Source: Sacculina carcini (Eukaryota > Arthropoda > Thecostraca > Sacculinidae). From it: 64,000 nucleotides of DNA. The notes below the pieces were generated by a model. It did no database searches. It saw nothing but the letters and a program-made list of their open reading frames with translations, and had not been told where the DNA came from. Positions 1 to 11,571 of the stretch are shown here, piece after piece; the first letter of the stretch is position 1; each line of letters starts with the position of its first letter. The translations under genes were made by a program, and so were the position numbers. The DNA is taken from positions 4,518,501-4,582,500 of the forward strand of contig OU696593.1 of NCBI GenBank assembly GCA_916048095.2, read 5' to 3'.

Positions 1-5
1 CTTGC

Positions 6-446
6 GTGCTTGAATTATTTTACAATAAAGGAAGTGCACACATTGTCATACGCCAATGCCCGAATAAAGTCTGTGAAGCAGACGCGGTAGATAAGGGCAC
101 ATTTAGGAGATGGGTATATTGTTTTGAGAGCGGTGAGTGTGATGCCAAGAAAAACGGTCCCAGAAGACGGTGTACATCACTGCCCGCCGATGCCCACGGC
201 TTATACTTCTATGCTGGACACTTCAAGACCGCGCCATCATCGGTGACTAGACGCGATGTTCCCTCTACGAGCCAGATCCCAAAAGACATTCACTGGAATG
301 TCACCACTCGAACTCTCCAGGAGGAAGTTCAAGACACGTGCCTCTTAAACACAGATCATCATCATCAACATTTATGTGATAAATTCCTCAGTGAGTTGGG
401 GAAAACGGCTACTAATTTTGGAATAACTGGGAGGAAAATTATATGA
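6..446 (+). pseudogene. Possible mariner-type transposase N-terminal remnant
   Basis: A 146-codon open frame. Around residues 33-55 it reads like the second helix-turn-helix and adjoining linker of mariner/SETMAR-type transposases: FRRWVYCFESGECDAK followed by a basic, proline-containing stretch. The rest, including a His/Gln run near residue 118, matches nothing I recognise. No DDD catalytic region follows downstream and no terminal inverted repeats are visible. It is most likely a decayed transposon fragment; a chance ORF cannot be excluded. Confidence 0.22.
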
Positions 447-1474
447 AAATACGAATAGAGAGCGATCCCTTCATGTGTATAAGATTTACCCGGAAACCTG
501 TCATCTCCTTGCTAGGACGTCCCATAAAAGATAGGAAAGAACACGGCTGACCCAGATATACTGATAACAACAATTATAACAGCAACGACAGCAAAGTGTT
601 TGCTGCTAAGAGGCCGTTGTTCATTGTGCTTATCCTTTCTTGTTGGAACCCATCCAAAATGAACTGAACAGGAACTAACACGTGAATTTGCGGGATATAT
701 TATATCCTGGAAATATATTATATTCATAATTGAGCCCGAAGCCTTCATCATGCGCTGCTCTATCACTACGCTGGAGCACCGTGTTTTTTCGCTACGCTGG
801 AGCACCACAAAATTTCAAACGTGCTAGTGGATTGCTCCATTAACGACGTCGCAGTTCAGTAAATATGAGTGTGTACTTTGCGTAAATGTGCATCAATTTC
901 ACAATAATAGCTTGAAGACTGACTCTGGTTTGTATTAAGTGTGCCTACCACAACGTTTAAACAAACTTTGCATGAGTTAGTGGACTCAGTCACACACGCT
1001 CACAAACTTAGCATTCATGAACAAAGTTTGCACGTGATCCAATATCAACAGTCAAACTGAAGCGAAATAGCTTTAGCTTACATTATAGTCTAGTACAGCA
1101 GCACACTGCGTCTTTTGTCGTCTAATAAGGTGCCTTCTGACAGCATTGAGTCTCCCTATATTAGCCTGCAGTGAAGCCACGTCGGTCGCTTCATGAGCAA
1201 CATGTGACCTCGTTGAACCGCAGGATATCTGTGATGTCAGCACGCACGCTGAACTCTTGTATGACACCCAAATGAGGTTGGGCATATACATTAGTTATAC
1301 ACCAACTGCCATCATGTACCAGAATTGCTGTTAAACATATTGCTTACTGTCTCCGGAATGATTCATGTTACATTATGTGTGTCATGCATTACGATGTTTT
1401 CCGCTGGCCTCTTTCCGCCGCTTTCCATTGTGTATCACTGTCTACATACGTAGAGCAAATGAGTACAACGAATA

Positions 1475-1476
<2 letters not shown>
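447..1476. other. No gene recognised
   Basis: AT-rich unique-looking sequence. Short open frames on the minus strand (512-808, 1073-1291) have no recognisable domain or codon bias. Confidence 0.6.

Positions 1477-1535
<59 letters not shown>
1477..1535. repeat. (TA)n microsatellite
   Basis: About 59 bp of uninterrupted TA dinucleotides directly upstream of the Penelope-like element region. Confidence 0.95.
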
Positions 1536-1538
<3 letters not shown>

Positions 1539-1665
1539 CGCGCTTACAAACGAGATTAAAGTCAATTGCAATTTCGCATTTTGCAATCTTTTTCCTGGTG
1601 GATTATGAATCTCTTGCCAGTTTCTGGTCGCTTTGACTCAAACACTTCAAAAGCGTTCCTATATT

Positions 1666-1705
1666 CTGTAACGTTTCGGAGTTTACTGGCTCCATCTTCA
1701 GACAA
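1666..1705 (-). ncRNA. Hammerhead-ribozyme-like motif of a Penelope-like element
   Basis: On the minus strand this reads TTGT, CTGAAGA, a GGAG/CTCC hairpin, then GAAAC and GTTACAG. CUGANGA followed by a hairpin and then GAAA is the hammerhead core, and TTGT can pair with ACAG as a short helix I. One extra U lies between the core and helix II, which may weaken it. Hammerhead motifs with very short helix III are known from terminal repeats of Penelope-like retroelements, and such an element starts about 110 bp away on the other strand. Catalysis is not implied. Confidence 0.4.
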
Positions 1706-1817
1706 TTCATAAAAGCACAATACACATGATACGCACAATACACAACGAATATAAACAATTGTTCAAAATGTCAACAACATCAGCTACAACGGTGAACAAT
1801 TTGTATCTGAAGTATAC

Positions 1818-2591
1818 ATGAAGCCTCACCACAGCGGCTCAATCACATCTTGGATGTCTAATGGTCCAAAAAGTGCTAAGTGTGCAATATCATATGGGGA
1901 ATTTGTGAGGGCCTCGAGAAGAGCCACTACACCGGCGACACTTCAGACTTTCATTGATACCATTGAGTACCGATTTAGACAAAATGGCTACCCCGACTAT
2001 GTGATCAAAAGGAGCAAGAACATGGCAATTAGAGATATCAGAGTAGACAAGCAAGCTGAAAGCAAGGAAGACAAATATTTTATCAAACTACCGTATCTGG
2101 GTGAGAGCAGTAGCCGACAATGTTATTCCATCATCAAGAGAACAGGTCTTCAGGGGAAAATACGGGTGTGGTTCGACCCGGGTCGACCGCTGAAGCGGAT
2201 TTTCGCTCCACCAAAAGAGCGTTTCAGGTGCGCACCACAATGTGATACCTGTGCCACATCCATGAGTCCCGACAGAAAACTATGTTGGAGGAAAAATGTC
2301 ATATATAAGATAGTGTGCACGGTATGTGGAAAAATCTACATTGGTGAGACCTCGCGACCAGTACGTGTAAGGATCCTGGAACACTCCAACTATAAGCTGG
2401 GAGGTCCAATTATAAAGCATTTCATGGAAGAGCATAACAAAATGGAAGTATCGATAAAGTGAACAGTTATACACAGCGGAATATTAGACGATGCTACTAG
2501 AAGATATGCAGAGGCAGCATGCATTCAAGAAAATGACTCCAGCTGCATCATGAACGGCTGCAAAGGAATTGAACTTAATTGCAAATTCTGA
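1818..2591 (+). pseudogene. Penelope-like element: linker plus GIY-YIG endonuclease (5'-truncated)
   Basis: Encodes the C-terminal part of a Penelope-like retroelement polyprotein, whose GIY-YIG endonuclease nicks the target for reverse transcription. The reverse transcriptase is absent. Visible parts are a linker (residues ~40-135, with a FIKLPYLGE block), a Cys pair CAPQCDTC (~139-146), and the endonuclease VIYKIVCTVCGKIYIGETSRP with RVRILEH. The open frame meets TGA at 2460-2462, but the same frame continues with recognisable family sequence (YAEAACIQEN, then a Cys-rich NGCKG tail) to a TGA at 2589-2591. The true C-terminus is therefore 2591 and the first stop is a disabling mutation. The 5' truncation is typical of this class. 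Confidence 0.8.
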
Positions 2592-2753
2592 TTTAATGGT
2601 AATATTTATTGCATGTAATTGTCGTTGTTAGTTTTCTATTATTTACTTTAAAGTGTGTCAAAACCCTATACGCGTGTCTTAATGTTTATATTAACATATA
2701 TATACTAAATATGTTGTGTTCTTGGCTCGTCTTTTTGATGTCTTGTATAAAAC

Positions 2754-2792
2754 AGTACTTGATAAAGCCTTGTTGAGGCGAAACGTCGTACT
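2754..2792 (+). ncRNA. Degenerate hammerhead-like motif, left arm
   Basis: AGTAC and GTACT can pair as helix I, GCC/GGC form helix II, and GAAACGTC follows as in Penelope-type hammerheads. The 5' core reads CTTGATAAA instead of CTGATGA, so it carries an inserted U and a G-to-A change at a catalytic position. It is probably inactive. Confidence 0.45.
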
Positions 2793-2927
2793 AATACAGA
2801 AATAATTGTGCCCGATGAAGTATATATATATATATATATATTCCGCATAAAGAAGTTGCACTCACGCACCCGGTAATGTTATATGATGAAAAAAGTATAC
2901 TTCATCGGGCACAATTATTTCTGTATT

Positions 2928-2966
2928 AGTACGACGTTTCGCCTCAACAAGGCTTTATCAAGTACT
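2928..2966 (-). ncRNA. Degenerate hammerhead-like motif, right arm
   Basis: Reverse-complement copy of the motif in the left arm, with the same altered 5' core. Because both arms share the changes, either the arms were duplicated after the mutations or the family carries this variant core. Confidence 0.45.
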
Positions 2967-3111
2967 GTTTTATAAAAGACATAAAAAAGACGAGCCAAAA
3001 ACACAACATATTTAGTAGATATATGTTAATATAAACATTAAGACACGCGTATAGGGTTTTGACACATTTTTAAGTAAATAATAGAAAACTAACAATCGAC
3101 AATTACATGCA

Positions 3112-3112
<1 letters not shown>

Positions 3113-3190
<78 letters not shown>
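3113..3190. repeat. (TA)n microsatellite
   Basis: About 78 bp of TA repeats, followed by three copies of a short unit containing TTCCGC. Confidence 0.95.
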
Positions 3191-3191
<1 letters not shown>

Positions 3192-3199
3192 CGCATATA

Positions 3200-4455
3200 T
3201 ATTCCGCATATATATTCCGCTAAAATTGCTGGTGGATTGTGGATTAGTGTATTGGTTTGTTGTGTGTGAATACATGAACACATAGGCGCCTATGTGTGTA
3301 TATGTATGTGGGCGTTTGTATTTGGATCGGTGGTCATTTATATAATTGTTGTGCACATTTTTATATTTGTCACCTGATTATTTCCTTATTGACTTCGGTA
3401 CACGTGTGCGCGTGTGATAGTTGCTGCTCTGAGGAAGGTTAAATGGACAATAAGCAACAGATGAAATGATATAAAGATATGATATAAGAAGATATGAATG
3501 ATATGAAATGATGCTGTCTTGTATATAAACTTCTTCACTCGCCTTCTCCTCCTTCCTACTTACTTACCCTCCTACATTGCAGCGAGCGACCTTCCAGTCG
3601 TCGTCCTGTACCTCTTGTTTCTCCTCCTGCTCTTCATGAGTCAAGCTGGTCAGCCAAATCATTCTACTTTTCTGCTCCCCGTCTTTACAATCAACTTCCT
3701 CTTCATGTCCTGAAGCAAAAATCATACTCCTCATTATCTTCTGTTCTGCCAAATTTTTTGCTATCTTTGCCCACACCTCTAACTCCTCCATTCCGACAGC
3801 ACTAAATCTTGTTCTTTCTACATTCGTTTTTCTTGGTTACCAGTGTTAATCTATGATGTGATGTGTGATGTGATGTATGTTACTGTGCAAGATATTTCTT
3901 TTGCTGTTTTATACTCGTTTTTCTCTTTTTCATCATGTGTATTATTTTAGCTGGCTCATTTATTTTCCATCTATGAGCTAATACTCCTTTATATTGTTCG
4001 CACCAGTTTTACTCTTTTACGCGCCTCTGTTCTACTTGGCGCTATATCAAATACATGTTTGTTTGCTTGTTTGTTTGTTTATATTTTGCAAATGCACGTT
4101 TCTTTTCCCTATTTTCCCCATACCAAATTCTAATTGAATTTGTTCTTGAATTCTTCACAACAGCAACATTCCAGCAATGATATCGCTCGAAAATATTGAC
4201 GCATGCATTTGAAAATTGCACTTGTCTGACAACTGACGCTGATACTTCGTGTGCAACTCAGCATTTTGCTATGAATTCGACAATTTTGACACTTGGCTGA
4301 AAACTCTTATGCGTGCAGAGCCATTATCTATATTGCATCTCAATGGGGAGAGCCAGTAAGTGTGTTTGATCAATGACCAATGATCAATTATTCTTGTGCC
4401 GCTATTGTTCATGTGAGCTGTCAACGACGCACCAGATCATGTGTCAAACAGCTGG
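3200..4455. other. No gene recognised; LINE-3'-end-like tail at ~4030-4085
   Basis: Pyrimidine-rich sequence with no supported gene. Near 4031-4085 the phrase GCGCTATATCAAATACATG followed by (TTTG)n resembles the 3' tails of CR1/L2-type LINEs and is echoed at ~15050-15085 and, reversed, at ~29485-29530. Confidence 0.4.
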
Positions 4456-4458
4456 ATT

Positions 4459-4740
4459 TTCTGCTACGCTGACGACATATCTCTGGATATTTCATCCCCA
4501 TGTAAGCCGGACTCCTCCAAAATTTTGGAGAAAAATATGGAGGAGGATATGTGATCGCTGGACGCCTGGTTCAATTCACAGAGGCTTCTTTTGAGTGCCG
4601 CCAATACCAAGGCACTGCTGTGCGGCACCCGTGTCTCATTACAATGGGCAGATTCTGTGCGGTTCGACCTCAACGGTACAACCATCACCCCGGAGCTGAC
4701 CATGCGCGTACTAGGACTCCAGTTAGACCAGGTTCTTAAG
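4459..4740 (+). pseudogene. LINE reverse transcriptase fragment (YADD region)
   Basis: Encodes part of the palm and thumb of a non-LTR reverse transcriptase. FCYADDISL (4459-4485) is the catalytic motif. It is followed after ~35 residues by LDAWFNSQRLLLS and NTKALLCG, and then by TMRVLGLQLDQVL, in the order usual for CR1/Jockey-type elements. One in-frame TGA (near 4550) interrupts it, and neither the start nor the C-terminus of the protein is present. It is a dead, doubly truncated copy. Confidence 0.75.
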
Positions 4741-5939
4741 GTCAAACGTGACATCAGTCTTAATGCATTTATTTTCGTTTATATTAACTTCCTGGCATTT
4801 TATTTGATGGAACAATTTTCGTGGATTTCTCATTGATGTTCTGAAAATTAAAGAGTCGATTCATTGGGAAGTTGGGAAAAAAGGTTACAAACCACTGCGC
4901 TAGACAGTCATCGGACAGTTTTGTAGTTGTAATGCTAAGAGGAGTCACGTGTGTTGTGACTGACCACACCTCAGCAATCTGGCTCCTGACATTATCACAT
5001 CACGCAAAGGAAACGCATTGAGGAAACGTTTTTTAAATTTTCATTGATCGCATATCAATATGAAACCGAATCTACTAAAAGGAACAAATGAAAACATTTT
5101 ATGTCCAAAACAAATTTGTCAGAAAATATTTAATTTTTCCCCAGCAATGTGCCGTACAGGCTTTAATCAGAAATTTCACAAGTTTGTTTGTTATTTCAGC
5201 TATGATGATAAAATTCACTTTCATAAGTTCTGGTATATTTTATTAGATGTTATTGTGGATATAGGAGCGTGATAAAGCTTATGCTATTTTCGGATGTATG
5301 AGGCTGCACGAAGCGTGGATTATGTATAACCCAGTGGACAGATTTGTCTCATGTTTCAACAATGTGCATCTATTGCACGGTATTTCATACGTGAATTTCG
5401 TGCAAGCCTAGTCAATGAAGCAGATTAGTCTGCCCAATCTAGTTTGCTGGTCGTCAGACAGATCTGCTCAATTCGGCGCATGTGCGCACGAATTGGCGCC
5501 ATTCAACGGTGCCACATGTTGTCAGGCTGTTACGCTGCACACTGTTGTGTGTCGCCAGCTCATTTCATCACCGTGGTTTCTCACTCCGTGCCACTTCTTC
5601 GACATTCACTGAGTCGCACGTTTCCAAACTTGGCAACTCGATTTAGCAATTGGAAAGTTTTTGTTTTCAGCCTGATTCGACTTTGTATACAGCCTGTTGA
5701 ATTGAGAAATGACTGGCATGCTGTATGAAGTTACACAGTGTGAAAGGAAATCTTCAACTATTTTTGCTCGATACCGAGACCGCTCGACGAATTGCCTGAT
5801 ACCGCGGCTTTTACTCGGCTGAATTTTTTGTTCAAGTATATTGTAAAAAATCAATAAAATAAAATATAATTAGAGATAAAGACATGGTCATCCCACACGC
5901 GCAACCAAGGACTTTGTACAACACCTTTACCTCGAACAC
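4741..5939. other. No gene recognised
   Basis: AT-rich sequence with short unrelated open frames only. I see no repeat termini or splice-site pairs with coding content. Confidence 0.55.
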
Positions 5940-6060
5940 GACTCTCTTACATACAGTCACACACACTCTCACACACATACACACATACACATACAAGCAT
6001 ACACTCTCTCAACATAGAGTCACATACACACTCTCACACACATACACACACATACACATT
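5940..6060. repeat. Short (CACATA)/(CACTCT)-type repeat tract
   Basis: Degenerate CA-rich hexamer tract, separated from the main array by ~140 bp of non-repetitive sequence. Confidence 0.85.
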
Positions 6061-6198
6061 ATGATGTTGGTGTAGCCAGGCAGCAAATGTTCGCGCTAGC
6101 AAACGCGATTTCACATTAGAGATTGCTATTTCACATTTAGCAATTTTCTTTTTGGTCGATTCCATGTCTTTGTTGTCACTCCATTTCGTTTTTGGTCG

Positions 6199-7205
<1,007 letters not shown>

Positions 7206-8225
7206 CCCATCAGTGATTGCTGCAATGTCGCCATGTCAGACGCACAGTGGCTGCAGGTTTCCCTTCCGGTCCGCCACGGAGGTATCGGAGCCAGAAGGCT
7301 GAGCGACGTGGCACTACCCGCCCACATCGCCTCGCTGGAAGCCACCGGAGACTTGGTCTGTTTCATTAACCACCGCACAAGCGGTGACAGACCCTGCTCT
7401 CTGGTGGCAGCCATCGAGGAGCTCGTGTACACCATGTGCCCGGACTTCAGCACGAGCGAGCCACTGAACCAGCGCCACCTAGACGACCGATCCTCCTCCG
7501 TCCGCCAACAGCATCTCCTTGGAAGCGCGAACCAGCTGTGCCGAGCCCGTCTCCTGGCCGCGGCCGCTCCTCACAGCGGCGCTTGGCTGTCAGCGCTGCC
7601 TGTCGCCAGCCTCGGCCTGCTGCTGCCAGACGAAGCCGTCCGAGTCGGCGGGGCGTTGCGACTTGGTGCCGCAGTGCAGGAACCGCACAGATGTCGCTGC
7701 GGTACCACAACTGACAGGTGGCGCCACCATATCCTCTCCTGCAGTCGCAATGCCGGCCGCCTGCCGCGCCACACGGCGCTGAACAACATCATTCGCCGCA
7801 GTCTGGCGTCGGCAGGAATCGCCGCGGTGCTGGAGCCACGAGGCCTGGACCGCGGCGACGGCCGCCGACCCGACGGAATAACCGTGCTCCCGGTGCGGCA
7901 CGGAAAGTCGCTGCTCTGGGATGTGACCTGCGTCAACACTTTCTGCAGCACACATCTGCTGGATGGTGCGGTCACTCCCGGGGCAGCAGCGCAGGCGGCG
8001 GAAGACCGAAAGCGGCGGCGCTACTCTCAACTGTGTCAGCGGTACGATTTCGTGCAGCTGGCAATCGAGACCACCGGTGTGATGGGGGCATCCCTAGACG
8101 ACTTCGTCAAGCTCCTGGGCGGCAGAATAAGTGAGCGTTCAGAGGAGCCGCGAGAGATGGCCTGGCTTCGGCAGCGAATAAGCCTGGCCGTCATTCGTGG
8201 CAACGCCGCCTCCATTGTATTGTAG
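7206..8225 (+). CDS. LINE ORF2 C-terminal region (5'-truncated, open)
   Basis: A ~340-residue open frame that runs without interruption from the edge of the microsatellite to TAG at 8223; the ATG at 7233 is only the first Met. I recognise the C-terminal, post-RT region of a non-LTR retrotransposon widespread in invertebrates. It has the block LARLLAAAAPHSGAWLSALPV in slightly varied form near residue 105, a zinc-binding CRCGTTTDRWRHHILSC (~152-168), a RPDGITVLP block, and WDVTCVNTF (~227). The catalytic YxDD domain is missing. GC content is far higher than in its neighbours, as expected for a recent arrival. About 55 bp of 3' UTR leads straight into another CACATA tract. Confidence 0.8.
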   Translation, partial: PISDCCNVAMSDAQWLQVSLPVRHGGIGARRLSDVALPAHIASLEATGDLVCFINHRTSGDRPCSLVAAIEELVYTMCPDFSTSEPLNQRHLDDRSSSVRQQHLLGSANQLCRARLLAAAAPHSGAWLSALPVASLGLLLPDEAVRVGGALRLGAAVQEPHRCRCGTTTDRWRHHILSCSRNAGRLPRHTALNNIIRRSLASAGIAAVLEPRGLDRGDGRRPDGITVLPVRHGKSLLWDVTCVNTFCSTHLLDGAVTPGAAAQAAEDRKRRRYSQLCQRYDFVQLAIETTGVMGASLDDFVKLLGGRISERSEEPREMAWLRQRISLAVIRGNAASIVL

Positions 8226-8278
8226 TATTGTGAATATGTGTACGCGTTTGTAAATAGATTTGTCTGTGTCCAAAAAAA

Positions 8279-8580
8279 TCACATACACATACACATAAGC
8301 ATACACATACACATACACATACACATACATGGACGCATACACGAACTCACCCGCAAATACCCCGAGCGCATGTGTGCGTGCTTAATTGTACATTATTATC
8401 AATGAGTACGTGATTGTAAATACATGTATGTACGTGTCAAAAAACAGACAAAAACACACATACACACATACACATACAGACATAATCATACACACATACA
8501 CATACACACACATACACAAATACACGCATACATACACATACACATACACACATACACACACAGACACATACACACATTCC
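8279..8580. repeat. CACATA/CATACA repeat tracts around short unique sequence
   Basis: Repeats at 8279-8345 and 8455-8579 flank ~110 bp of unique DNA. The first tract begins at the LINE 3' end and may be its tail. A further short stretch at 8922-8951 lies beyond the MITE. Confidence 0.85.
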
Positions 8581-8921
8581 ATGGGCGCAAGTCCTGGGGG
8601 GTATGGGGGGTATATATACCCCTCGACAACCGCTGGGGTTATGTATATGCAATTATACCCCCCGATAATTATGCTGAGTTCAGTTCATTGGGTATATTGT
8701 CATCAAAATCAGCATAGAAGGCAATAGACCAAAATGTAAGAAATTATAAATATGTGAAGAATTATATTACGCAATACACTTTTCATTGGGGTATGTGTGT
8801 TGTAATTTAATAGGCTGAAAATGGTTGAGGATCTCAAGCAATTGGGCAACTGAGCCCACTTTGAACACTAATGCATGATGGATGTAATCCCCCCGAGCCT
8901 CGACACAAATCTACGCCCATG
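8580..8921. mobile_element. hAT-like MITE, family 1 copy A
   Basis: A 342-bp element with terminal inverted repeats (CATGGGCG at the left, CGCCCATG at the right). It is flanked by 8-bp repeats ACACATTC and ACACATAC (7 of 8 identical), as expected for hAT target duplication. It has internal G/C runs next to the ends and no coding capacity. It inserted into the CACATA tract, so part of the flank match could be microsatellite. A reverse-oriented relative lies at 54828-55148. Confidence 0.65.
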
Positions 8922-8951
8922 ACACATACACATACACATACACACATACAA

Positions 8952-11045
8952 CTCATGCAGTGGAAAAACACGGACGTGATGCCACGCTAGTCTAAATTCA
9001 TATCTGAATGTCTTAGACTGTATAATTGAAAACTTGTGAACTTATTACTACGCAATAGATTGTGTAATCTAAAACTTGTGAACTTGTTAATTGTTACATG
9101 TGACTTTGTTAATTGTGCATGTCAGGAACAGCGCTCCATACATCTGTCTGAGCGCCAAATATCATCTGTCTTAGCCCACACTACCGCAAAGAAAACAGCA
9201 TCCTAACGCAGAACCTAAGAAAACGATCCATATTCTCAATGAATGTGAACATACTCCTGGGATTGGATAGACTACTTGAGAACACAGGACAATATATCAA
9301 ATGGCACACCAATATATGACTTCTTCGTACAGGTCTTGCAAAAAAATATAAAAACACAACAGTAATGCGAATACTAGGACAATTGATTTCTGTTAGGAAG
9401 ACGTGTGCCCTTAAAAACCAACTAGCTAGCACGCACACTCGCGCACAAACACATGCAGCGACTCTCGCAACCAATCAGCGGCGAGCTGGTCACGTGCTCA
9501 CCGCCGCGGGGCAAATTTACGTCCAGGCTAACGCAAGACACACGCGCATACACACACACATATATGTAAAATACACAGTGTACATGCAGTAAAGCATGAG
9601 CTAATGCGAATTATACATGCAACGGTAAACCATACGAAACGCCAACGCGCAACACGCAATCACATACAGTCAGGGCCAAATGTCATGGCGCGGAGCACAC
9701 AGCTGTTTGATTCCACGTGGCAATTGATTTATCACCGATTTGAGGATAAATATTATATCGGCACTTATAATACCTCAATACGATGCTCAGTGGAATACCC
9801 TGGAACCACGATGCTGGCGAATTTGCAATAATTAGATAAATTCAAGCAATATAGCACTATTCGAATATATACAGTAGTAAATACACAAGTGCAAATTCAC
9901 TAAATGTCAATAACAACGCAGCTACGTCTATGATAGAAAATGCATGAGATGACAAATTCAACATGTTTTCAATTATCAATTAATCAATCAATTAAAAGAT
10001 GAAATAACAGAAACATAGCATAGAATAACGGGAAATGATATAGTTATCACTATGTGTAGCAAAGATTGCAACCGCAATTAACCTGAAACATTTGATTATC
10101 TGATTGTCAGTATTATTTATCTGATTTTAGAAATAACCTTGTTTTGATTAAGTCAAAATTGAAGTGAAAGTAATATAATAGGGTGTAAACTTTGGTTAAA
10201 TGAAAATATGTGAAAATAAATGAAATTAAGTGATTATTTAAATTCACAAAATATCTTATAAAAGGTTATAAGATATGCAAGCTGAGGATATATTAAAATA
10301 CTACCCTTGAAAACGAAAACTATGTGGCGTTTTTGTCGGCTTGTATAAATTTGTAAATGTCTAGTAAAACTTTATTGCAATTTTTGTCTGATTTTATTAT
10401 ATTCAGAAATGCGTATCCGTCGGTATTTCGATGAATTACAAGTTAACTGTTTTTGCCAATAAATATATTTTGTCAAACTCGTGTTGTCTATTGTTGTTTC
10501 CGCTTGTTTACAGCTTGATATGCCGCTATGTGCGGAATACCGAGGTAGAGCAAGAGAGATGAAGAGAGAGAAAGAGTATGATGCAAACGTATAAACAGCG
10601 AAGGAAGCGGAGAATGATTTCCATAGAAATTGCACCATGTGTGCGGATGTCAGCCACCGCGTAACATTATCCAAGAAGATCCTCCTCTCAGGGGGCACTT
10701 ATCCAGGCTTGCTCGGTAATCACAAGAGATGCCAATGTTGGCGGCAACGTCATTAGAGCGACGGCATATTGTACATATTATATGACCGAGTTTGGGCAAA
10801 AAACGCACACACGAATATAGCATGTGTGGATATTGTGTCCCTAGCATGGACATTGTGTCGCATATTTGTATATAAAATTGTAACTTTGTCAAATTTTAGA
10901 TGTATTAACAACAAACAAAAATTAGGCAGGACAAAACAATTACCGTGCTCTTACTCCGTATTATTATGTTGAATTCTTGTTGAATTGAAACCATTCTGCT
11001 CTAACGTTTTGGACTTAACACAATCTGCGTATAATCGTAAGAACG
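8952..11045. other. No gene recognised
   Basis: AT-rich sequence with scattered CA tracts. No domain-bearing frame, transposon terminus or convincing exon was found. Confidence 0.5.
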
Positions 11046-11571
11046 CAATAGCGGATCCAGAGTACAATTTTGGAGGGCTGAATGATTTGGGAGGGGGGCT
11101 GACCTTTTTTACCTTTGACCTTCTATATACACACATTCACAAACGCATTATGCGCGAATATGCTTTGCAATAATGCTTATACGTGTATGCTTATACGTGT
11201 ATGTTTATACGTGTATGCTTATACGCGTATGCTTATACGTTCATGATTATACGTGTATGCTTATACGTGTATGCTTATACGTGTATGCTTATACGTGTAT
11301 GATTATACGTGTATGCTTATACGTGTAAGCTTATACGTGTATGCTTATACGTGTATGCTTATACGTGTATGCTTATACGTGTATGCTTATACGTGTATGC
11401 TTATACGTGTATACACGTATAATAATGCTTATGCGTATATAAACAAACTCTACAAATAATACTTTTCCCTGACCACTTCTAGTGAATATCTTGGTTATGA
11501 GGAATTGATGGAAACTTTTGGGGGGGGGGGGGGGGTTCGACCCCCCTGAGTTACCTGTGTATCCGCCAGTG
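11046..11571. mobile_element. hAT-like MITE carrying a 14-bp minisatellite
   Basis: Left end CAATAGCGGATCCAG and right end GTATCCGCCAGTG are imperfect inverted repeats of the CAGTGGCGG type. Flanks TAAGAACG and CAAGAGCG agree at 6 of 8 positions, consistent with an old hAT target duplication. Near the right end is a run of 16 G. No coding sequence. Confidence 0.6.
11166..11430. repeat. 14-bp minisatellite, unit ATGCTTATACGTGT
   Basis: About 18 tandem copies of a 14-bp unit with a few substitutions (GATTAT, CTTAAG variants). It lies wholly inside the MITE. Confidence 0.92.

Larger units (their letters stand above)
2602..3116. repeat. Inverted repeat of the Penelope-like 3' region around a (TA)n core
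   Basis: Sequence following the endonuclease (2602-2820) recurs as its near-perfect reverse complement at about 2895-3116, separated by a short (TA)n tract and ~50 bp of spacer. Each arm is ~215 bp. Penelope-like elements often insert as partial tandem or inverted copies that share LTR-like pLTRs, so this fits a head-to-head pair of termini. The right arm runs into a second (TA)n tract. Confidence 0.85.
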
